DNA from: Streptomyces sp. SDr-06
GTDB taxonomy: Bacteria > Actinomycetota > Actinomycetes > Streptomycetales > Streptomycetaceae
Assembly: GCF_003324565.1 (NCBI RefSeq)
Contig: NZ_QOLA01000002.1
Location: 1-64,000 of the forward strand
Reading direction: 5' to 3'
Length of the DNA stretch: 64,000 bases
In this document: piece by piece, positions 16,683-24,376 of the stretch
How positions within the stretch are numbered: the stretch's first letter is position 1
Layout of the letters: every line of letters starts with the position of its first letter
The notes under the pieces: generated by a model
What the model saw: only the letters and a program-made list of their open reading frames with translations
The model's database searches: none
What the model was told of the DNA's origin: nothing
Translations under genes and position numbers: made by a program

Positions 16683-18206
16683 ATGACGACTCAGACGCTG
16701 GTTGCCGCGGACACCGGCACCGAAACCGTCCACGGGCTGCTCGCGGCGGCCGTGGCCGCCCGGCCCGACGCCCCCGCGGTGCGCGACGCCTCGGGCGCGT
16801 GGACCTATGCGGAACTGGACGCCTGGTCACGGGCGTACGCCGACTGGCTCACCGCCCAGGGTGTGGGGCACGCGGACCGGGTTCTGGTACGCGTCGGCAA
16901 CACCCGCGAGTTCACCGCCCTGATGTTCGGCGCGCTGCGCCGCGGCATCGCCTTCGTCCCGGTCAACCCGGCGATGAAGCGCTTCCACCTGAACACCGTC
17001 GTACCGGACTGCGAGCCGGTCCTGGTGATCGCGCAGGACGCCGAAGACGCGGCGGTCCTGCGGGAGTTGACCGACCGGCCGGTCTTCGAGCTGGACGAGG
17101 TGCGGCGCGGCGCCGAGGCGCTGTACGACGCCGCGCCCGCCGCCGCCGACGAGGCGCCCGTGGCCCCCGGCGACCTCGGCCTGCTGATCTACACCTCGGG
17201 CTCCACCTCGGCGCCCAAGGCCGTGGTCAGCACCCATGCCCCGATCGTCTTCGCCGCCCGCGCCATCCAGGCCCGGCTGAACTACCGCGAGGACGATGTC
17301 GTCCTGGTGGCGGTGCCGGTCTCCTTCGACTACGGGCTCTACCAGATCCTGCTGTCCGTCATCGCGGGCGCCCAGGTGGTGCTCACCTCGCCGGACCGGC
17401 ACGTACGCCTGCTCTCCACGCTCCACGAGCACGGCGTCACCGTCGTGCCGCTGGTGCCCTCGCTCGGCGAGATGCTCCTCACGCTGTCCAAGCGGGACCG
17501 CCGCGAGGCGCCCCCGGTACGGCTGTTCACCAACACCGGCGCGGCCCTGACCGGCCCCGTCATCGCCCAGCTGCGCGCGGCCTTCCCCCGCGCCCAGGTC
17601 TCCCCGATGTTCGGCACCACCGAGTGCAAGCGCATCACCGTGCTCGAACCGGACGGCGACATCGCGCGCCCCGGCTCGGTCGGCCGGGCCCTGGACGGCA
17701 CCGAGGTGCTGATCCTGGACGACGACGGGCGGCTCCTGCCCGCCGGCACGGTCGGCGAGATCTGTGTGCGCGGCCCGCACATCATGACCGGCTACTGGCG
17801 GGCCCCGGAGCAGACCGCCCTGCGGTTCCGGCCCGACCCGGTGACCGGCGAGGTCACCCTGCACACCGGCGACTACGGCCACCTGGACGCGGAGGGCCAC
17901 CTCTACTTCGAGGGCCGCCGCGACGACCTGTTCAAGCGCAAGGGGGTCCGCATGGGCACCCTGGAGATCGAGACGGCCGCCCTGGACATCGAGGGCGTCT
18001 CGGCCGCCGCTGCCCTGGCCCCGGCCGAGGGCCACGACCTCACGCTGTACGCCGTCACCGAGCTGACGGCCGACGAGGTGCTCGCCCAGCTGACGGAGCG
18101 CCTGGAGGCCGCCAAGGTCCCGGCCGTCTGCCACCTGCTCGACGAGCTCCCGCTCACCCCGAACGGCAAGACCGACAAGCAGCGCCTGCGCCGCGCGCAG
18201 AAGTGA
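16683..18206 (+). CDS. acyl/aminoacyl-AMP ligase acting with the adjacent carrier protein
   Basis: The 507-aa ANL-superfamily enzyme has the P-loop-like YTSGSTSAPKAVVSTH, the FGTTECK motif, HTGDYGHLDAEGHLYFEGR and the C-terminal catalytic Lys in PNGKTDKQRLRR. Size and direct pairing with a free carrier protein gene 40 bp downstream resemble stand-alone loaders such as PltF/CloN4 (prolyl) or beta-amino-acid ligases. So I infer it adenylates a small acid or amino acid and loads it on the carrier. A plus-strand SARP-like box lies about 200 bp upstream. The substrate cannot be read with confidence. Confidence 0.82.
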   Translation: MTTQTLVAADTGTETVHGLLAAAVAARPDAPAVRDASGAWTYAELDAWSRAYADWLTAQGVGHADRVLVRVGNTREFTALMFGALRRGIAFVPVNPAMKRFHLNTVVPDCEPVLVIAQDAEDAAVLRELTDRPVFELDEVRRGAEALYDAAPAAADEAPVAPGDLGLLIYTSGSTSAPKAVVSTHAPIVFAARAIQARLNYREDDVVLVAVPVSFDYGLYQILLSVIAGAQVVLTSPDRHVRLLSTLHEHGVTVVPLVPSLGEMLLTLSKRDRREAPPVRLFTNTGAALTGPVIAQLRAAFPRAQVSPMFGTTECKRITVLEPDGDIARPGSVGRALDGTEVLILDDDGRLLPAGTVGEICVRGPHIMTGYWRAPEQTALRFRPDPVTGEVTLHTGDYGHLDAEGHLYFEGRRDDLFKRKGVRMGTLEIETAALDIEGVSAAAALAPAEGHDLTLYAVTELTADEVLAQLTERLEAAKVPAVCHLLDELPLTPNGKTDKQRLRRAQK

Positions 18207-18246
18207 CCGACTCCCCGAGCCAGTAACCCGTTAAGGAGATTGAGCC

Positions 18247-18504
18247 ATGACCACCACTGACGTCTCGTGGGACGCCGGCTTCGAACAGCTGCTGACCTCG
18301 GTCCTGCCGCGGGTCACCGGCCCGCTGGACCCCGCGCTCGACCTCAAGGCCGTCGGCCTCGACTCGATGGCCACGATTGAGCTTCTGGTCCGTCTTGAGG
18401 ACCAGTACGACGTGGAGATCCCCGAGGACAAGCTCACGGGCGCGACCTTCGCGACTCCGGCCGCGCTGTGGGCGGTGCTTGCCGCCACCGCCGGTCACGC
18501 CTGA
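18247..18504 (+). CDS. free-standing acyl/peptidyl carrier protein
   Basis: The 85-aa protein has the phosphopantetheine site GLDSMA (Ser40) and the four-helix pattern of carrier proteins (LVRLEDQYDVEIPEDKL). AAGGAG lies 8 bp before the ATG. It lies just after the AMP ligase and is distinct from the polyketide ACP at 43.9-44.2 kb, with the LDSM form more usual for acyl/aminoacyl carriers. It probably carries the acid activated by the ligase to an acyltransferase, the best candidate being the KASIII-like enzyme at 33.1 kb. Confidence 0.88.
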   Translation: MTTTDVSWDAGFEQLLTSVLPRVTGPLDPALDLKAVGLDSMATIELLVRLEDQYDVEIPEDKLTGATFATPAALWAVLAATAGHA

Positions 18505-18568
18505 CCCTCCCCAGAGTTTCCGCCGCACCATCCAACCCCCCACCCCTCAACGTCCTTTGGAGGACACC

Positions 18569-18661
18569 ATGAGCCACCTCATCATCGGTCTCGCCGTCAC
18601 CGTCGTCGTCTGCCTCGTCGTCAAGTTCGGCGGTGACGCGCTCAAGAAGCGGCGCGGCTGA
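18569..18661 (+). CDS. 30-residue single-pass membrane peptide
   Basis: An ATG at 18569 with TTTGGAGGACACC immediately upstream, a strong ribosome site, opens a 30-codon frame ending TGA at 18661. The product has an N-terminal hydrophobic helix of about 17 residues (LIIGLAVTVVVCLVVKF) and a basic tail (DALKKRRG), so it should span the membrane with the C-terminus inside. It is the last gene of the ligase-carrier operon, and a strong terminator hairpin begins 16 bp later. I do not recognise a family. It could recruit the carrier or ligase to the membrane or to an exporter, but this is speculation. Confidence 0.7.
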   Translation: MSHLIIGLAVTVVVCLVVKFGGDALKKRRG

Positions 18662-18676
18662 TCCTTGCGCCCCGAG

Positions 18677-18713
18677 GGGGCCCGCCCGACCACCCCGGTC
18701 GAGCGGGCCCCTT
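18677..18713 (+). terminator. terminator of the ligase-carrier-peptide operon
   Basis: A GGGGCCCGC / GCGGGCCCC stem with a 17-nt loop begins 16 bp after the micro-ORF stop. Its position supports the micro-ORF as the true operon end. Confidence 0.65.
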
Positions 18714-19229
18714 CCGCGTGTCCCGGGGGGATGGTTCTGGGGCTGCGCCCCAGACCCCCTGAGGGGCTCCGCCCCTCGGACCCCGGCGGGGGCTCCGCCC
18801 CCTGCACCCCCTGCGGGGGCTCTGCCCCCGCGCCCCCGTTCGCGCCTGAACGGCGCTCGTCCTCAAACGCCGGACGGGCTGAGGTTGCCTCTGCTGGCCA
18901 GCACGGTGCCGTTAGGGGCGCGGGGAACTGCGCGAGAAGCGGCCACGGTCCGCACGTGACCGGGGGGTTGGGGGGGCGCGGGGAACTGCGCGGGGAGTGG
19001 GCACGGTCCGCACGTGACGGAGGGGTTGGGGGCGCGAGGAACTGCGCGAGAAGCGGCCAAGGTCCGCAGGGGCGAGGGGGATAGGGGGCGCGGGGAACTG
19101 CGCGAGGAGCGGGCGCGGTCCCGCACATGACCGGGGAATTGGGCGCGCTCGTGTGGGGCGGTGGGGGCCGGGGATGCGGGAGGGGCCCCCGCCCGGATGG
19201 GTGGGGGCCCCGTGCGAGGGGGGTGCGGC
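18714..19229. repeat. gene-free convergent gap with short hairpins and four reverse copies of the intergenic repeat
   Basis: No gene is supported. Bases 18736-18840 hold a run of small GGGGCTNCGCCCC-type hairpins. Four minus-orientation copies of the GCGCAGTTCCCCGCGCCCCT element lie at about 18916-18937, 18974-18992, 19030-19049 and 19085-19105, each followed by a GCGG(C/G)(C/A)(A/C)-rich ...GGTCC(G/C)GCA segment. Spacing is 55-60 bp, so it looks like a tandem expansion of a ~57-bp unit. The gap separates the plus-strand operon from the convergent glycosyltransferase operon. Confidence 0.7.
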
Positions 19230-20396
19230 TCAGGCGGAGGCCAGCCGCTCCAGGTCCTCCACCACGCGAGCCGGACTCGGCATGGCGTCCATGTCGGCGC
19301 GCAGCTCCTGAGCACTCTTGAGGTGGCGCGAGTCGTCCAGCACGTCCCGGATCGCCTCGCGCACCTGGGCGGGGTCGTTCTGCGGAGCCGCCTCGCCCAG
19401 GACCCGGGCCGCGCCGGCCGCGGCCAGCAACTCCGCAGAGGCGAACTGGTCGACGATCTGGGGCAGCACCACCTGCGGCAGGCCGAACGCGCACGACGTG
19501 AGGGTCGTGTTCGCGCCGCCGTGGTGGATGACGGCATCACAGTCCCGCAGGAAGAGGTTCAGCGGGACCGGCTCCACCACCCTCACGTTGGAGGGGAGTT
19601 GGCCGAATCCGGCGTGGAAGGCGGCGTCCGCCGTCACCACCGCCTCGACGTCCGTCAGGCCCTCGAAGGCGGCGATGATCGAGCGGTACAGGCCGGTGCC
19701 GTTGAGCACCAGCGTCTGACGGCCCAGGCACACCACGACCCGGCGGACGCCGTCGGCGGCCGGCTGGTGGAGCCAGTCGGGCACGGTGCCGGTCCCGTTG
19801 AACGGCACGTAGCCGATCGGCGCGCCCGGCGCGGCGCTCGGGTGGCGCAGCGCGGGCGGGCACGGGTCGAGCAGCAGGGTGGGGTCGGGCAGGCCGTCGA
19901 GGCCGAGCCGCTCGGCGGTCCCGTACAGGAAGTTGCGGGCCGAGGCGCGCGAGGGGCCGCTCAGCGGGTCGACGCCCCAGCGGTGCTGCACGCTCGGGAT
20001 GCCGAGCGCGCCCGCGACGAGCTGGCCCGCCAGCTCCATCTGCTCCGAGACGATCAGGTCGGGCTTCCACTCGCGGGCGAACTCCAGATAGGAGCTCACC
20101 AGATAGCGGGCGTGGGTCTCCCACAGTTTGGTCGTGCCCGCCATCTTCTCCGGCGGCGTGGGGCCCATCAGCTCCAACGGCCGTACGCCGTCGGGGAGGT
20201 GACGCTGGAGGACGTCGAGGCCGTGGAAGCGGTCGCCGATGTCGACGGCCGAGATCCCGGCGGCGCGGGCCGCGTCGGTGACGTCAGGCTGCGCGGCGAC
20301 GATCACCTCGTGTCCCGCTCCCATCAGCGCCCAGGCCAGCGGCACCATGGGGGTGAAGTGGGTGGGGAAGGGGGTGCTCAGCATCAGTACGCGCAT
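19230..20396 (-). CDS. glycosyltransferase 1 (GT-B, antibiotic-type family 1)
   Basis: The 388-aa GT-B protein begins MRVLMLSTPFPTHFTPMVPLAWAL, as in anthracycline and angucycline glycosyltransferases. It carries the C-terminal sugar-nucleotide motif HHGGANTTLTSCAFGLPQVVLPQ. It should transfer a dTDP-deoxysugar to the aglycone or to a growing sugar chain. It is the last gene of an operon that starts with GT4 at 28721. The ATG at 20396 has GAGGAGG upstream and lies inside the 3' end of the MFS gene (113-bp overlap). Specificity cannot be assigned. Confidence 0.9.
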   Translation of the reverse strand: MRVLMLSTPFPTHFTPMVPLAWALMGAGHEVIVAAQPDVTDAARAAGISAVDIGDRFHGLDVLQRHLPDGVRPLELMGPTPPEKMAGTTKLWETHARYLVSSYLEFAREWKPDLIVSEQMELAGQLVAGALGIPSVQHRWGVDPLSGPSRASARNFLYGTAERLGLDGLPDPTLLLDPCPPALRHPSAAPGAPIGYVPFNGTGTVPDWLHQPAADGVRRVVVCLGRQTLVLNGTGLYRSIIAAFEGLTDVEAVVTADAAFHAGFGQLPSNVRVVEPVPLNLFLRDCDAVIHHGGANTTLTSCAFGLPQVVLPQIVDQFASAELLAAAGAARVLGEAAPQNDPAQVREAIRDVLDDSRHLKSAQELRADMDAMPSPARVVEDLERLASA

Positions 20397-22056
20397 CTTC
20401 GTCGTCCTCCTCGGACTGTCGGGCGGCCTCTTCGGCGGGTTCTTGGGTGGCGGTGTCGGCGGACCGGTCCGCGGCCGGGCCCTCGGCCTTCTCGGCCAGG
20501 GCGTTCACATCGACGTCCTTCATGACCAGCGCGGTCACCAGCGCGAGCAGCAGGAGCCCGGCGGCCACCAGGAGCAGCGTGGACGTGGCGTGCGCGAAGG
20601 CGTCCGTCACCAGGCGGCGGCGGGCCGCGTCGAGCCCGGCGAGCTGAGCTGCTGCGGTGTCCGGGTCCTTGATGCCCGAGGCGCCCGCGGCGGAGGCGAA
20701 GCTCTGGCTCAGGACCGCGCCGAGCACGGTGCCGCCGATCGTGGTGCCCAGCATCGTGGCGAACCGCGAGGTGGTGGTGACCACGCCCAACTGGTCCGCC
20801 GACGCGGCCGATTGGGTCATGAACAGCGCGATCGAGGTGACGCCGCCCAGGCCCACGCCGAGCAGCAGGAGCAGCACGTCGAGTTCCCAGACGGGCGCGC
20901 CGGTCACGGTGAACCCGAGCCCGGCGACCGCGGCGGCCGCCGTCGCCGTCGTGGTCACCAGGACCGCTTTGCACTTCCCGGTACGGGTGATGATCTTTCC
21001 CCAGCCGAGGAACACCAGCACCACACCGACGGCGAGCGGGATCAGGTGGAGGCCGACGGCGTCGAGGGACACCCCCCGCACGATGTTCAGGTAGTTGATG
21101 AAGAACACCGGCAGCGAGAGCAGCGCGAAGCCGCCCACGAACTGGAGGATCGCGGCGGGCCGGAACACCTTGTCCTTGAACAGGATGAGCGGCATCAGCG
21201 GGTCGGCCGCCTTCAGCTGCCGGGTCACGAAGGCACCGGCCATCAGCACGCCGCCGTAGAAGTAGGGCAGCACCGGGCCCGAGAACGACTTGTGCTCCCC
21301 GTACGCCTTCACGCCGAGCAGCAGCGCGCAGGTGGCGGCCGCGATCAGGGCCGAGCCGAGGATGTCGACCTTCTGCCGGGTGCCCTTCCCCGGGAGCCGC
21401 AGGGCCCAGGCCACGCCCACCAGGGCGAGCCCGGCCACCGGCACGTTGAACAGGAAGATCCAGCGCCAGGACAGGTTCTCGCTGAGCGGCCCGCCGATCA
21501 TGGGTCCGGCGATGATGCCGGCCGCGATGAGCATGCCGCCCGTGTTCGAGCGCCCGGCCCGGGACTTGGGCGGGTACAGGGTGGCGATCACGATCAGCGT
21601 CATGCTCATGAGGCCGCCGCCGCCGAGCCCCTGGACCGCCCGGAAGACGATCAGCTGGGTGAGCGAGTGGGCGGTCGCGCACAGCGCGGAACCGGCGAGG
21701 AACGTGGCGAGCGCCGCGAGGTAGACGCGGCGCGGCCCGTAACTGTCGCTGAGCCTGCCGTACAGCGGCTGTGCGGCTGTGGCGGCCAGGAGGTACGCGG
21801 TGATCAGCCAGGGGAAGCGGTCGATGCCGTGGGCCGGATCGAGGTCGCGCACGATGGGCAGGACGGCCGAGGAGATGATCGAGCCGTCCAGCAGGGCCAG
21901 CGTCATGATCGCCATCGCGCAGACCATGAACACCAGGACCTTGATGTCGCTCATGCCGTACGGGTTGGGCTTCTTCTCCTTGACGGCGCCGGCTGTGCCC
22001 TCGGTGCCGTTGGTGGTCTCGCCACCGGTGGTTTCGGCGGTCACGTCCGTGCTCAC
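20284..22056 (-). CDS. MFS drug/proton antiporter (EmrB/QacA, 14-TM type)
   Basis: The 590-aa protein has about 14 hydrophobic segments, with motif A-like GRLSDSYGPRRVYL after TM2 and the motif C-type GPMIGGPLSENLSWRWIFLFNVP. It should export the glycosylated product and give self-resistance. The GTG at 22056 has CAGGAGG upstream and overlaps the GT2 stop (GTGA). After the last TM a ~70-residue hydrophilic tail continues into the GT1 gene. At the GT1 start the frame passes through a GCGCGTACTGAT junction that ends other genes here, one base out of phase, which explains the extension. Confidence 0.9.
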   Translation of the reverse strand: MSTDVTAETTGGETTNGTEGTAGAVKEKKPNPYGMSDIKVLVFMVCAMAIMTLALLDGSIISSAVLPIVRDLDPAHGIDRFPWLITAYLLAATAAQPLYGRLSDSYGPRRVYLAALATFLAGSALCATAHSLTQLIVFRAVQGLGGGGLMSMTLIVIATLYPPKSRAGRSNTGGMLIAAGIIAGPMIGGPLSENLSWRWIFLFNVPVAGLALVGVAWALRLPGKGTRQKVDILGSALIAAATCALLLGVKAYGEHKSFSGPVLPYFYGGVLMAGAFVTRQLKAADPLMPLILFKDKVFRPAAILQFVGGFALLSLPVFFINYLNIVRGVSLDAVGLHLIPLAVGVVLVFLGWGKIITRTGKCKAVLVTTTATAAAAVAGLGFTVTGAPVWELDVLLLLLGVGLGGVTSIALFMTQSAASADQLGVVTTTSRFATMLGTTIGGTVLGAVLSQSFASAAGASGIKDPDTAAAQLAGLDAARRRLVTDAFAHATSTLLLVAAGLLLLALVTALVMKDVDVNALAEKAEGPAADRSADTATQEPAEEAARQSEEDDEDARTDAEHPLPHPLHPHGAAGLGADGSGTRGDRRRAA

Positions 22057-23222
22057 GCCAGTACCTCCTGACGTGTCGTCAGTTCTTCGAGCAGGGTGAC
22101 GGTGTCGGCCGGGGCCGGCATGTCCTGGATCTCGGCACGCAGCCGTCCGGCGGCCGATGGGTAGGCGGGATCGGTGAGCAACGCGCGCAGGGAAAGGGCG
22201 AGTTCGGTGTCGCTGTTCTGCGCTTCGGCACTGTCCAGGCTGATTCCGGCGCCCGCGGCGGCGACCCGGTCGCCCGCGACGAACGTCTCGTCGAGCTGCG
22301 GAAGGACCAGCTGCGGGATGCCGAGCGCGGCGGCGGCGAGCGTGGAGCCGGGCCCGCCGTGGTGGACCACAAGGTCGGCGCCGGGGAACAACGCCCCGGG
22401 CGCGGTCTCCTCGGTGTACGTCATGCCCTCGGGCAGCGTCCCGATCGCGGAGCGGTGCCCCGGGGCGGCGGAGACGACCGCCTCCACGCCACCGGTGGCG
22501 GCCAGCGCGTCCAGGACCCGGCGGAGCAGCGGGGCGCCGTCCAGGTCCAGGGTGTAGCCGCCGAGCGCCACGGCGACCCGGCGTCCGGGGGCGGACGTGT
22601 ACGTCCAGGGCGTGCCGTCGCCGGATTGCGGCTCGGGGCGGATCGGGCGGGCGGGCGGCGCGTCGGTGGCGGCGAGCGCGGGCGGAGCCGGGTCGAGGAT
22701 CAGATCCGGCTCCGGCACGGACTCCAGGCCGAGCCGCCCGCACAGCGGGCCGAGCCACATCCGGGTCTGCTTGAGCATGAACTCGCTGGTGGGGGCCACG
22801 CCCCAGCGGTGCCAGACGCTCGGGACGCCGAGCACCTTCGCGACGATGGGACCGGCGAACTCCATGTGGTCGCCGATCACCAGGTCGGCCCGCCACTCGC
22901 GGGCCAGTTCCAGGTAGTCGTACAGGAAGTAGGGGGCGTGGTTGCGCCACATCTGGGCGGCGCCGTCGATCTGCTGGGCCGGTGGACGTCCCACCACTTC
23001 GAGGGGGCGCAGGCCCTCGGGCCGCCGGCCCCGGCGCAGGTCCTGGTAGTGGAAGGTCTCGCCGAACGTGACGGTCTCCAGGCCCGCGGCCGCGGCGGGC
23101 CCGGTGACGTCGGGCTGCCCGGTGACGAGCACCTCGTGCCCCGCGCCGGTGAGCGCCCGGATCAGCGGCAGCATGGGCAGGAAGTGCGTGTCGACGGGGG
23201 TGCTGATGATCAGTACGCGCAT
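22053..23222 (-). CDS. glycosyltransferase 2 (GT-B)
   Basis: The 389-aa protein begins MRVLIISTPVDTHFLPMLPLIRAL and contains the donor-binding HHGGPGSTLAAAALGIPQLVLPQ. Both Rossmann halves are present, joined near residue 200. It is paralogous to GT1, GT3 and GT5. Its start overlaps the GT3 3' end by 13 bp and its stop overlaps the MFS start. It is predicted to add a deoxysugar; neither acceptor nor order can be inferred from sequence. Confidence 0.9.
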   Translation of the reverse strand: MRVLIISTPVDTHFLPMLPLIRALTGAGHEVLVTGQPDVTGPAAAAGLETVTFGETFHYQDLRRGRRPEGLRPLEVVGRPPAQQIDGAAQMWRNHAPYFLYDYLELAREWRADLVIGDHMEFAGPIVAKVLGVPSVWHRWGVAPTSEFMLKQTRMWLGPLCGRLGLESVPEPDLILDPAPPALAATDAPPARPIRPEPQSGDGTPWTYTSAPGRRVAVALGGYTLDLDGAPLLRRVLDALAATGGVEAVVSAAPGHRSAIGTLPEGMTYTEETAPGALFPGADLVVHHGGPGSTLAAAALGIPQLVLPQLDETFVAGDRVAAAGAGISLDSAEAQNSDTELALSLRALLTDPAYPSAAGRLRAEIQDMPAPADTVTLLEELTTRQEVLA

Positions 23223-24376
23223 CGGAGGTTCTCCAGGTCACGGACGACGGCGGCGGGGCTGGGCATGGCGGCCATGGTCTCGGCGAGGACGGTGGCGCCC
23301 TTGGTGATCCGCTCCTCGGCGAGCAGGGTGCGCACGGCCTCGGCCACCTGGGCCGGGTCGTTCTGCGCCTCGGCCGTGCGCAGGGTCAGGCCCGCGTCGG
23401 CGGCGGCGAGCAGGTCGCCGCCCTCGAACTGGTCGACCAGCTGCGGCATGATCAGCTGCGGTACGCCGAAACTGGCCACGGCGAGCAGGGTGTTGGCGCC
23501 GCCGTGGGTGACCACCGCGTCCGTGGTGTCGAGGAAGCCGTTGAGCGGCGTCGGCGCGATGATGGTCACGTTGGACGGGATGGTGCCGAGCTCGTCGACG
23601 AACTCCTCCTGCACGGTCATCACGGCCTCGGTCTCCGGCAGGTCGCCGAAGGCCTGGACGATGCCGCGGAACATCGGGAGCCCGCCCAGCGAGATGGTCT
23701 GGCGGCCCATGGTCACGCAGACCCGGGGCTTGTCGCCCCGTCGGCGCAGCCAACTCGGCACGTCGCCGGTGCCGTTGAAGGGAATGTGCCGGATCGGCGC
23801 GCCGGCCGGTGCGCCCGCCACGAGGAGCTGCGGCGGCGCCGGGTCGAGCAGCAGGTCGATCTTGGGCAGGCCGCCCTCGATGCCGAGGCGCTCACAGGTC
23901 CCCTGGAGCAGGTCCTCGGCGGTGGCCCGCATCAGATGGCTCATCGGGTCGACGCCCCAGCGGTGCGAGACCACCGGGATCTTGTGCACGCCGCCGATGA
24001 GGCAGGCGACCCAGTCGAAGATCTCCGAGATGACGAGGTCGGGCTTGAACCGCTCGGCGACCTCCAGGTACTTGGGTGCCATGTAGCGGGTGTGCAGGAC
24101 CCACACCCGGGAGCCGATCATGGTCATCTTGGGGGTGAGCGGGCCGACGACCTCGATGGGTCGCTTGCCCGGCGGCAGCGGCGGGCTGAGCAGGTCCTTG
24201 CCGAAGAACTGCCGCCCCACGGTGACCGTGTTCAGGCCGGCCGAACGGGCCATCGGGATGATGTCGGGCTGCCCGGCGACCAGGACCTCGTGCCCGGCGC
24301 CGCGCAGCGCCCAGGCCAGCGGCACCATGCAGGTGAAGTGGGTGGACTCGGGGCTGCTCAGGATCAGTACACGCAT
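23210..24376 (-). CDS. glycosyltransferase 3 (GT-B)
   Basis: The 388-aa protein begins MRVLILSSPESTHFTCMVPLAWAL and has THGGANTLLAVASFGVPQLIMPQ, with Thr-His in place of the His-His of its paralogues at the donor motif. Length and both domains are complete. Its start overlaps the NRPS gene's end by 13 bp, and its stop overlaps the GT2 start in the same way. It most resembles GT1 over the N-terminal acceptor domain (MVPLAWALRGAGHEVLVAGQPD), which suggests recent duplication. Confidence 0.9.
   Translation of the reverse strand: MRVLILSSPESTHFTCMVPLAWALRGAGHEVLVAGQPDIIPMARSAGLNTVTVGRQFFGKDLLSPPLPPGKRPIEVVGPLTPKMTMIGSRVWVLHTRYMAPKYLEVAERFKPDLVISEIFDWVACLIGGVHKIPVVSHRWGVDPMSHLMRATAEDLLQGTCERLGIEGGLPKIDLLLDPAPPQLLVAGAPAGAPIRHIPFNGTGDVPSWLRRRGDKPRVCVTMGRQTISLGGLPMFRGIVQAFGDLPETEAVMTVQEEFVDELGTIPSNVTIIAPTPLNGFLDTTDAVVTHGGANTLLAVASFGVPQLIMPQLVDQFEGGDLLAAADAGLTLRTAEAQNDPAQVAEAVRTLLAEERITKGATVLAETMAAMPSPAAVVRDLENLRCAY

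Noticed and set aside
18900..19110. CRISPR-like array from regularly spaced repeats
   Set aside because: Repeat units are ~20 bp, the intervening segments are themselves similar, copies occur elsewhere in single form and no cas gene is present.
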